Origin: Bacteroidota bacterium
Lineage (GTDB): Bacteria; Bacteroidota; Bacteroidia; Cytophagales; Cyclobacteriaceae
NCBI GenBank assembly: GCA_018266395.1
Contig: JAFEAM010000034.1
Location: 1-64,000 of the forward strand
Reading direction: 5' to 3'
DNA: 64,000 nucleotides
A program made the position numbers and the translations under genes. The notes below the pieces were generated by a model. The model was not told the origin of the DNA, did not search any database, and saw only the letters and a program-made list of their open reading frames with translations. This document shows, piece after piece, positions 34,553 through 43,351 of this stretch; within the stretch, counting starts at the first letter, position 1, and each line of letters opens with the position of its first letter.

Positions 34553-35578
34553 TTGCCCAAATCCGACATTGTGAAACGCATCCATCCTGATATCCGATTG
34601 CTGGTTCTGCTGATTCTTGGAGGCTTCGGTATCACCTTCCTGGTCTGCCCGCATTGTACCAACTCGCTCTATCAGTATACTATGGCCAGCCTCTACTCAG
34701 TATCGGTATGGGTGTTCCTTTGGTTTGGGAACGATAAGATGGCTCACATCCTGAACAATAAAATCTCGTGGGTGACGTCGCCGGTCAAACGTCTATTCTG
34801 GGGACTGCTGAGTACCGTTGTGTATACTCTGGGCATCATGTATATTTTAAAATCAGTCTTCAATGCCATTACTGATTTCGACATTCAGTTCAATACCGAA
34901 ATACTAACCATCACGCTGGTCATCACATTCGGGATCTCCATATTCATGCATGGACGGATGTTTCTGCTGAACTGGCGCCAGGCAGCGCTGGATGCGGAGA
35001 CCCTTCGCAAGGAGAGCGCGATGGCGCGATATGATGCGTTAAAAAGCCAGATTAATCCTCATTTCCTGTTTAACAGTCTTAATGCCCTTACCAACCTGGT
35101 GTATGAAGACCAGGACAAAGCTGCACGCTTCATCAAACAGTTATCCGAAGTGTACCGCTATGTGCTGGATACCCGTGAAAAGGAGTTGGTTTTGCTGGTA
35201 GAAGAATTGAGGTTCGTCAAGGCCTACCTATTCCTGCAACAAATCCGGTTCGGAGATAACCTGAACATCGAATTAGAAGTAGAAGACGAAAATGGCCAGG
35301 TTGCGCCTCTGGCACTTCAGCTGCTGCTAGAAAACGCCATCAAGCACAACGTCATCTCGAAGGAGCAACCGTTGAACATCCGTTTGTACCGTGACGGTGA
35401 TTATATTGTAGTGGAGAATTCGCTGCAGCCAAAGACCCTGGCCGTTCCGGCTACTCCCGGACTGGGTCTCGAAAATATCCGCCGCCGCTATTCTTTCCTG
35501 ACCAGCAGGGAGGTTGTCATTCACCAGACGGCAGACCGTTTCGCAGTCCGAATTCCTGTCATATCCGTGGAAGCATGA
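34553..35578 (+). CDS. LytS/YehU-type sensor histidine kinase
   Basis: 341 residues from a TTG start (GTG at 34571 is an alternative). Four membrane helices lie in the first ~140 residues. The kinase follows: INPHFLFNSLNALTNL carries the phosphorylated His, and PLALQLLLENAIKHN plus GLGLENIRRRYSFL form the ATP-binding N and G boxes. There is no periplasmic sensor domain, so the signal is probably read in the membrane. Its stop overlaps the LytTR gene start (ATGA), so the pair works together. Confidence 0.92.
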   Translation: MPKSDIVKRIHPDIRLLVLLILGGFGITFLVCPHCTNSLYQYTMASLYSVSVWVFLWFGNDKMAHILNNKISWVTSPVKRLFWGLLSTVVYTLGIMYILKSVFNAITDFDIQFNTEILTITLVITFGISIFMHGRMFLLNWRQAALDAETLRKESAMARYDALKSQINPHFLFNSLNALTNLVYEDQDKAARFIKQLSEVYRYVLDTREKELVLLVEELRFVKAYLFLQQIRFGDNLNIELEVEDENGQVAPLALQLLLENAIKHNVISKEQPLNIRLYRDGDYIVVENSLQPKTLAVPATPGLGLENIRRRYSFLTSREVVIHQTADRFAVRIPVISVEA

Positions 35579-36333
35579 ACGTGCTGATTGTTGAAGATGA
35601 ACCCCAGGCAGCGCGCAGGCTGGAGAAACTGATTCATCTAATAATGCCTGAGGCTGAAGTGCTCGCGTCCCTTGATTCGGTTGCGAGTACGGTTGACTGG
35701 TTGAACAGTCATGCTCAGCCAGATCTCATCTTCATGGATATTCAATTGGCAGACGGCATCAGCTTCACCGTTTTTGAGAAGGTAAAAGTCGCTTCTGCAG
35801 TAATATTCACGACGGCGTATGAAGAGTACGCCCTGAAGGCCTTCAAAGTCAATAGCATTGACTATATCCTGAAGCCCTACGATGAAGAGGAACTTCGTCT
35901 TGCCCTTGAAAAATTCCGAAGACTTACCCGTCCTACCCAAAACCCGGATTGGGTTCGCCAAATCGAGGCCACCATGCAAATTCTGACCCGCAGATACAAG
36001 GAGCGTTTTGTAATCAGGATTGGCGACCGGCTGAAAACTTTGACCATAGAAGACATCCTATTCTTCTTCAGCCAGGACAAGGCTACTTTTGCGCAAACGG
36101 CTGAGGGAAGAACCTACATTGTTGACTTTACCCTGGATCAATTGGAAGAGATGATTGACCCTGCCCGGTTCTTCCGCATCAACCGGAAATACATTGTCGG
36201 ACTGAATTCCATTGAAGATGCGGTGAGTCACCCCAACTCGCGACTCCGTCTTAAGCTTAAATCCAGCAACGATGATGACACCATCGTCGCCAGGGAAAGA
36301 GTGGATTTATTCAAATCCTGGCTGGACCATTAG
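35575..36333 (+). CDS. LytTR family response regulator
   Basis: 252 residues. Receiver domain (1-~120) with the acidic pocket E7-D8 in IVEDE, the phospho-acceptor Asp in LIFMDIQLADG and Lys in YILKPYDEEEL. The LytTR DNA-binding domain is C-terminal (~145-250: FVIRIGDRLKTLTIEDILFF...FFRINRKYIVGLNSIE). It is translationally coupled to the kinase. Target promoters are unknown; the closest candidate is the set of Cys-rich genes just downstream. Confidence 0.95.
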   Translation: MNVLIVEDEPQAARRLEKLIHLIMPEAEVLASLDSVASTVDWLNSHAQPDLIFMDIQLADGISFTVFEKVKVASAVIFTTAYEEYALKAFKVNSIDYILKPYDEEELRLALEKFRRLTRPTQNPDWVRQIEATMQILTRRYKERFVIRIGDRLKTLTIEDILFFFSQDKATFAQTAEGRTYIVDFTLDQLEEMIDPARFFRINRKYIVGLNSIEDAVSHPNSRLRLKLKSSNDDDTIVARERVDLFKSWLDH

Positions 36334-36390
36334 CGAAACTTCCTGTTGGTGACTGATTGGTATTGAATCGTAATCCAATATCTTTGACGA

Positions 36391-36768
36391 ATGATCAGGA
36401 AGATTGTCGCCATTATCGTTCTCTTCAGTGTGGTGATGCACCTGTCTGCTCGCACAGGTCTGCTTGCACAATTGTACAAAAACCGGTATGAGATTGTCCA
36501 TAAATTGGGTTTGTACGGTGAGTTGTCCATCTCGGAGTGCGGTTCTTCCTATTATGCGGATCAGCAACTTGTACTGCCTTCGGAACACCAGGATGAATCG
36601 ATTCCACCGGTTCTGACTCATGTCTCAGAAATTACGCTCTTCTTTAAAGCTGCTGAATCCCTTAACAGTTCGAGCATGCCCCTCCTGTTAAGAGAATCTA
36701 ATACCCATTATTTGACCGGGTTTTACGAAACACCCGGCCACGACTTTTTTCAGCCACCTCGCTGCTGA
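36391..36768 (+). CDS. Small secreted protein of unknown function
   Basis: 125 residues with an N-terminal hydrophobic segment (MIRKIVAIIVLFSVVMHLSA). The mature part has LLAQLYKNRYEIVHKLGLYGE, an isolated ISEC and a C-terminal HDFFQPPRC. The layout (hydrophobic start, Y/K-rich helix, Cys, His-containing tail) resembles the small proteins that precede metal-related outer-membrane genes in Bacteroidota, but I cannot name a family. 57 bp after the response regulator. Confidence 0.65.
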   Translation: MIRKIVAIIVLFSVVMHLSARTGLLAQLYKNRYEIVHKLGLYGELSISECGSSYYADQQLVLPSEHQDESIPPVLTHVSEITLFFKAAESLNSSSMPLLLRESNTHYLTGFYETPGHDFFQPPRC

Positions 36769-36890
36769 ACCCTTCTTTACTTCGTAATTCTTTCGCTTTA
36801 CGAGGTTTCATTTTCCAGTAAGAAAGTGAATGCATTCGGTGTTGTGGCACCGTCAGCTGCATTGTAATCCTTCAACACTATTTCAGACCG

Positions 36891-36918
36891 GGGCAGACCC
36901 TTCTATCGGGTCCTGCCC
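36891..36918 (+). other. Stem-loop in the leader of the CPYCGCG outer-membrane protein gene
   Basis: GGGCAG-ACCC (36891-36900), a 7-base loop, GGGT (36908-36911), a bulged C and CTGCCC (36913-36918) form a 10-bp stem, 18 bases before the next start codon. There is no T-run after it, so it is a leader element rather than a standard terminator. Confidence 0.55.
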
Positions 36919-36936
36919 ATATAAAAAGTTTCAACC

Positions 36937-37839
36937 ATGAAAAGAACATTCTTATTCGCACTCTTGCTGACAGTTGGTTCAGCAGCCAAGGCCTGTCCTT
37001 ATTGCGGATGCGGCAACTCCAATTTCTGGATTGGCGCCTTGCCAACATTCTCCAACGGGTTTGTGGGCTTTCGCCATTCCTATACCTACTTCAAAACTGA
37101 TAGCGGAAGTCAATACAGCCGGGACTATTTCCACACCACAGAAGTATGGGGAGGCTACAAGCATGGCAAGTGGCAAGCGATGGTTTTTGTGCCGTATATC
37201 TCAATACACAAAACCAGTGATGATGGTGTGACGGATCAGTCCGGTGTAGGTGACATCACCATTCTCTTCAACTATGAGGTCTTTTCAAAGACGACGGCGG
37301 TAACCGACGGCAAACCCTACTTCGCCAACATGATTTACATCGGAGGAGGGATCAAACTGCCTACAGGAAAAAGCAATGTCAATGTAAGCGATCCTGATTT
37401 TACAGTGGGTGACTTCACCAATACACCTGGCACCGGAAGCACCGACTTTCTGTTAAACCTTAATCACAATCTCTTCTTTGGCAGTAACGGACTGGTTACC
37501 AATGTCGCTTACAAGATCAATACAGAAAACAGTCAGCAGTATCGTTATGGAAACAGGTTCTACTTCAACACTTCCTACTTCCACACCTGGCCTGCAGGGG
37601 AGGTAAACTTCAGCCCGTCACTTGGGGTTAACATGGTTTTCAACAGCGGCAATTACTTCCAGGGGCAGGAGGTTCTATACAGCGCCGGATATCTCCTTAA
37701 CGGGATGGCCGGTCTCAATGTGCAGTGGAAAAAGGTAGGGCTGATCCTGAATGGCTTTATGCCCCTTTCACAAAATCTGTTTGAGGGGCTAACCGTGGCC
37801 AAGGCAAGGTGGCAGGCCGCCGTCACCTACTCGTTCTGA
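36937..37839 (+). CDS. Outer-membrane beta-barrel protein with N-terminal CPYCGCG motif
   Basis: 300 residues. The signal peptide (1-~18) ends just before CPYCGCGNSN, so three Cys are at the mature N-terminus. The rest alternates aromatic and polar strands (GFRHSYTYFKT, WGGYKHGKWQAMVFVPYI, GVGDITILFNYEV) and ends in VTYSF, as outer-membrane barrels do. The barrel resembles the MetA-pathway/transporter-like outer-membrane family. The Cys motif suggests metal or redox contact at the periplasmic side. A strong stem-loop lies in its leader. Confidence 0.7.
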   Translation: MKRTFLFALLLTVGSAAKACPYCGCGNSNFWIGALPTFSNGFVGFRHSYTYFKTDSGSQYSRDYFHTTEVWGGYKHGKWQAMVFVPYISIHKTSDDGVTDQSGVGDITILFNYEVFSKTTAVTDGKPYFANMIYIGGGIKLPTGKSNVNVSDPDFTVGDFTNTPGTGSTDFLLNLNHNLFFGSNGLVTNVAYKINTENSQQYRYGNRFYFNTSYFHTWPAGEVNFSPSLGVNMVFNSGNYFQGQEVLYSAGYLLNGMAGLNVQWKKVGLILNGFMPLSQNLFEGLTVAKARWQAAVTYSF

Positions 37840-37878
37840 TTGTGAAAAGGAATTCAAAAATACCAGAATACTGATCCG

Positions 37879-37952
37879 AAAGGAAAAAGGTTAAAGTACC
37901 ACCGTACGCCGGAGGGGGAACACAAGTGGCGGTTGTTTACCTCCGGTCCTTT
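37879..37952 (+). other. Candidate structured leader upstream of the DJ-1/YHS gene
   Basis: AAAGGA (37879-37884) can pair with TCCTTT (37947-37952); CCGGAGG (37909-37915) with CCTCCGG (37940-37946); and GTAC-CACC-GTAC (37896-37907) folds between them. This makes a three-way junction with a 24-base loop in the third arm, ending 39 bp before the start codon. No known riboswitch class is recognised. Confidence 0.4.
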
Positions 37953-37991
37953 CCTTTTATCTGTCCAACACTTTAACAACAACCCATCAAA

Positions 37992-39563
37992 ATGAAAAAA
38001 GCCAGGATTATTTTGCTAACCATAGGGCTCACTGCTGCCATTGGAACAGCTTATTTCTATCTGCATAAAAAGATCACGCAGAAGACGGTTGTCATCGCAC
38101 TATACGACCGCTTTAATCTTCTGGATGCCGTGGGCGCATACCAGACTGCAAGTGGTCTGATGCTTGAGAACTACGCCATCAAATTCGCAGCCCGCAACAA
38201 AGGGAGAGTCCCTTCAGGTTACCTACAGTCGCTGAAAGCTGACTACAGTTTTGAAGACATCTCCAGCGCTGACATCCTCATCTTGCCCGGCTCGGAAGAC
38301 TATAGATCCGTTCTTGAAGATCAATCGAGCATGGATTGGATCCGGAAAATGGATAAGCAAAGTGAACAAACACTTGCTATAGGTTCCGGAACAGTTATTC
38401 TCGCTTCCACAGGTGCACTCAAGGGCAAAAAAGTTTGTACGGGGTGGCACGAAAAAGACGTTGTTGAATCGTTTGGGGCCGAATATGTCGAGGCAGACTA
38501 TGTGCACGATGGAAAATATTACACCGGTGCCGGAGCATCAGCATCCATTGACATGGTGTTGGCGCTGATCAACGATGTCTATGGCGCGGGACTTGCTAAG
38601 ACCACCCAGTTGTTTATTGCGTATGATCCGAATCCGCCGGTTAACTCAGGCTTTTACCAAGATGCGGATTCCGCCGTAAGAACACTAGCCACTGCCATGC
38701 CTCAACATACCGTGGCGCCCTCCGAAGCTAAGAAAACCATAGCCATTTATTTATACAATGGCTTTACCATGCTGGACGTGTCAGGTCCCTACCAGGTCTT
38801 CAGGGAACTGGAACCCTATGGTTACGAGATGAAATTCATATCTGATACGAAGGGAATTGTGCAATCCGATTTCATCCAATCCCTGGAGGCACCCTTTTCT
38901 GTGAATGACGTGAACGAAGCGCAAATCTTCTTTGTACCGGGAGGTTCAACTACTTACAAAATCCTTGACAACACAAGCCTGATCAACTGGATCAGGGGCA
39001 TAGACCGCACAACCGATTTTACCATCAGTGTGTGTACCGGGTCAGTACTTCTGGGTGAAGCTAAGCTTCTTAAAGGCAAACGTGCGACTTCCCATTGGTT
39101 TGTAGGCCCCAAGTTGACCGAGTTCGGAATCCAGTACACTGGCGAGCGATACACCAGGGATGGGAAATACATTACCGGTGCTGGCGTGTCAGCCGGAGTT
39201 GACCTCGCCCTTTTCATTGTAGAGCAACTGGAAGGAGAGGAAGTTGCTAAAGCTATCCAACTCAGGATAGGCTACTTCCCGCATCCGCCTTTTGACGCCG
39301 GTTCGCCGGAAAAATCTGACCCTGCCACTGTGGAAATGTTGTCGAAAATGCTTTTGGGGGCAACTCAAAGGAATAATACTGGAGCAATTGGTATACGCGA
39401 AAAGAGCGTTCAGACCATCCCGAACCTGGATCCTGTCTGTCACATGGACGTCGTAGAAACTTATACCGATTCCATAACTTACAATGGCATCACGTACGGG
39501 TTTTGTTCCGCCATGTGCAAAGAATTGTTCATGGAAAAGCCTGAAAAATACCTCTTGAAATGA
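37992..39563 (+). CDS. Tandem DJ-1/PfpI domains fused to a C-terminal YHS domain
   Basis: 523 residues: an N-terminal membrane anchor or signal (5-22), DJ-1/PfpI domain 1 (~32-230), DJ-1/PfpI domain 2 (~250-440) and a YHS domain (~478-523, DPVCHMDV...FCSAMCKELF). Domain 2 keeps the nucleophile C348 in SVCTGS, while domain 1 has GSGT there, with Gly in place of Cys. YHS domains bind heavy metals through their Cys pair and are known from mercury and copper proteins. Its stop overlaps the next start (ATGA). It is likely an exported or anchored metal or carbonyl stress protein; the enzymatic activity is unknown. Confidence 0.85.
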   Translation: MKKARIILLTIGLTAAIGTAYFYLHKKITQKTVVIALYDRFNLLDAVGAYQTASGLMLENYAIKFAARNKGRVPSGYLQSLKADYSFEDISSADILILPGSEDYRSVLEDQSSMDWIRKMDKQSEQTLAIGSGTVILASTGALKGKKVCTGWHEKDVVESFGAEYVEADYVHDGKYYTGAGASASIDMVLALINDVYGAGLAKTTQLFIAYDPNPPVNSGFYQDADSAVRTLATAMPQHTVAPSEAKKTIAIYLYNGFTMLDVSGPYQVFRELEPYGYEMKFISDTKGIVQSDFIQSLEAPFSVNDVNEAQIFFVPGGSTTYKILDNTSLINWIRGIDRTTDFTISVCTGSVLLGEAKLLKGKRATSHWFVGPKLTEFGIQYTGERYTRDGKYITGAGVSAGVDLALFIVEQLEGEEVAKAIQLRIGYFPHPPFDAGSPEKSDPATVEMLSKMLLGATQRNNTGAIGIREKSVQTIPNLDPVCHMDVVETYTDSITYNGITYGFCSAMCKELFMEKPEKYLLK

Positions 39564-40789
39564 TGAATCCGAAGTATAGGATTATTGCCACTATCTTCAT
39601 TCCTATGATCTATTTGGCGGGCTGTGCAACCAAGCCGACCGGAATTCCACAGTTGAGTATGATGGATGTGCCGTGCCTTTCACCCAGCAGCGAGCCATTT
39701 CTTTTCACTGGCGACAACGATAAAGTCTACCTCTCGTGGATTGAAACTCATGGTGAGAAGGTCGAACTCAGATTTTCACAATTGGACGGAAATGTCTGGT
39801 CAGAACCTCAATTAATTGACTCGGGCAACGAATGGTTTGTTAACTGGGCCGACTTTCCCATGATAGCCGCCAACAGGCGCAGCCTGATCGCATCATACCT
39901 TGCCAAAAGCGGACCGGGAAAATTCTCCTACGATATTAGACTGACGACTTCATCCGATGATGGCCAAACCTGGTCAAGTCCAATACCGCTGAATGAAGAT
40001 GCAAAAGAGGCAGAACATGGGTTTACGTCATTCCTTTCAATTGAGGACAAATACTTTGCTTCGTGGCTTGACGGAAGGAACACCGTGATGGAGGATGCCG
40101 ATCACCATGGGGGAGATCATGGTGCCATGAGTCTCAGGGGCGCCTACCTGGAATCCAATGGGCACAAGGTCAAAGAATGGGAGCTGGATAATCGTACTTG
40201 CGACTGTTGCCAGACATGTTCAGCACTTACAAATAATGGTCCAATTGTGGTCTACAGGGACCGCTCGGAAACGGAAGTGAGGGACATAGCCATCGTTCGC
40301 CTGCTCAATGGCAAATGGACCAAACCCCGTACTATTTATAATGACGGTTGGGTTATTGCCGGCTGTCCTGTTAATGGCCCAAGGGCAGATGCGAGAGGAA
40401 ATAAACTTGCAATTGCATGGTTCTCCGCACCTGATAACAAACCTGAAGTAAAGGTGAGCTTCAGCAATGACGGAGGAGAATCCTTTGGGACACCCATACG
40501 CGTTGATCATGGGAAGGCAGTTGGTCGCGTAGATCTTGTTATGATGGAAGACGGTTCAATATTCGTCTCCTGGATGGAGGCTACCGAAATCATGGTGGCA
40601 AAAGTGAATGAGAAAGGCGTAGAATGGTCTACTCCTGTCCATGCCTCGACTTCTGCAAGGTCAACTGGTTTCCCTCAACTCACCCGATCCCAAAATCGCT
40701 TGATTTTTGCATGGACGGATGATGAGGAAAAGGTTGTGAAGTGCGGATTCATGCCTTTGCCATTAGCAAGGGAATGGGTAACCGAATGA
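39560..40789 (+). CDS. Sialidase-fold (BNR repeat) lipoprotein with CDCCQTC motif
   Basis: 409 residues, lipoprotein signal (YLAGC, Cys at 22). Blades of a six-fold propeller carry Asp-box motifs (SSDDGQTWSS, SNDGGESFG). Between blades lies RTCDCCQTCSAL, a dense Cys cluster. The stretch PIVVYRDRSETEVRDIAIVRL just after it is a recurrent family signature. True sialidase arginines are not evident, so a binding rather than hydrolytic role is likely. It is translationally coupled to the DJ-1/YHS gene. Confidence 0.75.
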   Translation: MMNPKYRIIATIFIPMIYLAGCATKPTGIPQLSMMDVPCLSPSSEPFLFTGDNDKVYLSWIETHGEKVELRFSQLDGNVWSEPQLIDSGNEWFVNWADFPMIAANRRSLIASYLAKSGPGKFSYDIRLTTSSDDGQTWSSPIPLNEDAKEAEHGFTSFLSIEDKYFASWLDGRNTVMEDADHHGGDHGAMSLRGAYLESNGHKVKEWELDNRTCDCCQTCSALTNNGPIVVYRDRSETEVRDIAIVRLLNGKWTKPRTIYNDGWVIAGCPVNGPRADARGNKLAIAWFSAPDNKPEVKVSFSNDGGESFGTPIRVDHGKAVGRVDLVMMEDGSIFVSWMEATEIMVAKVNEKGVEWSTPVHASTSARSTGFPQLTRSQNRLIFAWTDDEEKVVKCGFMPLPLAREWVTE

Positions 40790-40799
40790 ACAACCCGGC

Positions 40800-42221
40800 T
40801 TACAACTCCGTATTCACCTCGCGGAGATCCGTGCGCTTCAACGATGTTGACTGCAGGGACTTGTAACCACCGGCGATGTTGACGATGTTCTGATAACCCC
40901 GTGACTTCAGGATGGAGCTCATAATCACCGACCGATAGCCTCCGGCACAATGGATATGATAGGTCCTGTCCGGATGGAAAGAGCCCATATTCTTGTTGAT
41001 GAAATCGAGGGGGAAATTCTCGGCTCCAACGATGTGCTCGACATCAAACTCGCTTCTTCTTCTGGCGTCCAACAGGTTCAGATCCTCGCCTTGTGCAAAG
41101 AGGTCGGCGAATTCGTGGGCGCTAATGGTGTCGACGGCATCTGCCTGTCTTCCGGACGCGACCCAGCCCTCGACTCCATCTTTGAGGAATCCGATGGTGT
41201 TGTCATAACCCACCCTGGCAAGCCGTGTAATCACTTCCTCTTCACGCCCCTGCTCTGCAACAAGCAGGATCGGTTGTTTGAGGTCGGTTATCAGTGTGCC
41301 CACCCACGGCGCAAAGGAGTCGTCGATGCCAATGAAGATGGAACCTGGTACGAATGATTTTACGAAATCTTCCTTCTTGCGGGTGTCAAGCACAAGTGCA
41401 TTGGTTGCTTCCCAGACTGTTTCAAATTCTTTCGGTGACAGCGGCTTCATTCCACGGCTGATGATGTCATCTATACTTTCCACCTTGCCGGTTACATTCA
41501 GGAGCACATTGGACGGGAAGTACTGTGGCGGTTCCGCCAGGCCATCGGTAAGGGTATCAATGAACTCTTCCTTTGTCATGTCGGCGCGGAGGGCATAGTT
41601 GAATTTCTTCTGCATTCCCACGGTTGAAACCGTCTCTTTGTCCATCTTCTTGCCGCAGGCACTTCCTGCACCGTGGCCGGGATACACCAGCACCTCATCG
41701 GGCAGTGTCATGATCTTGTAACGCAGCGAGTCAAAAAGTTGTCCCGCAAGGTAACGCGGTGTGATCTCTGTTTTCAGCTTCTGGACCAGATCGGGCCGTC
41801 CTACATCACCGATAAATAAGGTGTCACCGGTGAAGATGGCATATTCCTTTCCCATTTCATCCAACAATAGATAGGTGGTGGACTCCAGGGTATGCCCGGG
41901 GGTGTGCAGCACTTTGATGGTCACTTTACCGAGCTTCAGTGCCTCACCGTCTTTTGCCACATGTGCAGCATAACCTACAGACGCGGTTGGCCCATATACA
42001 ATCGTCGCTCCGGATTTTTTTGCCAGGTCTACATGCCCGCTTACAAAGTCGGCGTGAAAGTGCGTTTCCAGCACATACTTTATTTTGGCATTATCATGCA
42101 GTGCACGCTCCAGATAAGGGGCAGTTTCGCGCAGCGGATCGATGATGGCAGCCTCGCCGTCACTTTCAATATAATAGGCCGCTTCTGCCAGACATCCCGT
42201 ATAAATCTGTTCTACTTTCAT
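40800..42221 (-). CDS. MBL-fold hydrolase with two rhodanese domains (persulfide dioxygenase-like)
   Basis: 473 residues. Metallo-beta-lactamase domain (1-~250) with THFHAD (H54, H56, D58), H63, HTPGH and TGDTLFIGDVGRPD, as in ETHE1/CstB persulfide dioxygenases. Two rhodanese domains follow (~265-360 and ~370-473). The second keeps the active Cys C425 in HIHCAGGYRS; the first lacks a Cys at that place (LLVAEQGREE). It oxidises low-molecular-weight persulfides and moves sulfane sulfur. It is convergent with the sialidase-fold gene (10 bp between stops). Confidence 0.92.
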   Translation of the reverse strand: MKVEQIYTGCLAEAAYYIESDGEAAIIDPLRETAPYLERALHDNAKIKYVLETHFHADFVSGHVDLAKKSGATIVYGPTASVGYAAHVAKDGEALKLGKVTIKVLHTPGHTLESTTYLLLDEMGKEYAIFTGDTLFIGDVGRPDLVQKLKTEITPRYLAGQLFDSLRYKIMTLPDEVLVYPGHGAGSACGKKMDKETVSTVGMQKKFNYALRADMTKEEFIDTLTDGLAEPPQYFPSNVLLNVTGKVESIDDIISRGMKPLSPKEFETVWEATNALVLDTRKKEDFVKSFVPGSIFIGIDDSFAPWVGTLITDLKQPILLVAEQGREEEVITRLARVGYDNTIGFLKDGVEGWVASGRQADAVDTISAHEFADLFAQGEDLNLLDARRRSEFDVEHIVGAENFPLDFINKNMGSFHPDRTYHIHCAGGYRSVIMSSILKSRGYQNIVNIAGGYKSLQSTSLKRTDLREVNTEL

Positions 42222-42358
42222 ATGTCTATTGGTTCAAGATGGTGTTTTGGACTTCAATAATTCTGCGAAATTATGGATGATCACTAAGTGATACAGTGAC
42301 TCATGTCACATAATGCCGTTGATCGTAGTCAGCCACCTCCGGATTAATGGGAAACAAT

Positions 42359-43351
42359 TTAAAATACCTTGTCCAGCATGGCAATAGCCAACGGAATCAG
42401 CAATGCCGTTATAAGCTGCCATATGGTATTCGTGTCAAAGGGCCACTCGTTCATCCCCTTCAGATGCCCCTGAAGTTCAAACAATTCTTTCAAATGCTGC
42501 ATGTTTGCGGATGACGGATCCTTGAGTGAGCGTTGCATGGCCTCCTCCAGGTGAACGGTAAACCCCTCAAGCCGTTGCGTTTTTTCCATGGCCATTATTC
42601 TGTGAATTCCCACCTGTGGCAACAGGAAGAAGGCAAAGATCAGGGCCAGTCCAGCCGCCAGCCACGCGAGTACATACATGTTGTTTCCCAGCGGTGATAT
42701 AATCAATGCAAGCACAAGTGGCAGAAAGGTCAATATGATCGACAATGACATTCTGAAATAACTGACTCCCAGGGCCTGTATGCCATGACCTGACAATTGG
42801 GTCAGGCTCACACGGATTTTATACCGCGTCAGCTGTACAGGGATGCGCGCCACACAAAGCAGTGCCCAAACACCCATTCCAAGTAAGAAGAAGCCCGCGA
42901 ATTCATAAACCCCCCTAAAGAGCGCAAGGCTTCCGGCTGGGGTAAAAGAAGCGATGACTCTCCCAGCAGTCAACGATTCCAAAACAGCAAACACCAGCCC
43001 AAAGCCAATGGGCCAGGGTCCTTCATAAGCGAGTTTGAGTTGTTGCTGATACCACACGGTGAATGTTGCATGATCATCCTCGATGAATGCAAGCAAATCA
43101 CGATGAAGTTGGACCAAAACGCGGGAACAATAAATGATCGTGCTTCCCACGAGTGCGAAGAACACGATAAGGCAGCCGAACTCCGCCAGATGTGTGGATT
43201 CCTGGAATGACCTTCCAAGAAAATAATCCGCAGCAAAGACCAACTCCCAGGCCACAAAGATCGAAAGCCAATAGGGTAGCGAGATCCATCCAAACAGCCG
43301 CTCAGGATAAGACCGTACTTCGAGGCCAGGTGACTCACTCATGGATTTCAA
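42359..43351 (-). CDS. Polytopic membrane protein of unknown function
   Basis: 330 residues; an ATG three codons in (MSESPG) is an equally possible start. Six membrane segments are visible (about 22-43, 58-78, 113-133, 148-170, 200-222 and 230-250), then a helical cytoplasmic stretch (MAMEKTQRLEGFTVHLEEAMQRS) and a last hydrophobic tail (WQLITALLIPLAIAML). No conserved catalytic motif is recognised. Neighbouring genes do not assign a role. Confidence 0.65.
   Translation of the reverse strand: MKSMSESPGLEVRSYPERLFGWISLPYWLSIFVAWELVFAADYFLGRSFQESTHLAEFGCLIVFFALVGSTIIYCSRVLVQLHRDLLAFIEDDHATFTVWYQQQLKLAYEGPWPIGFGLVFAVLESLTAGRVIASFTPAGSLALFRGVYEFAGFFLLGMGVWALLCVARIPVQLTRYKIRVSLTQLSGHGIQALGVSYFRMSLSIILTFLPLVLALIISPLGNNMYVLAWLAAGLALIFAFFLLPQVGIHRIMAMEKTQRLEGFTVHLEEAMQRSLKDPSSANMQHLKELFELQGHLKGMNEWPFDTNTIWQLITALLIPLAIAMLDKVF

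Noticed and set aside
39560-40789. Functional sialidase.
   Set aside because: Asp boxes are present, but the arginine triad and catalytic Tyr/Glu of sialidases cannot be identified.
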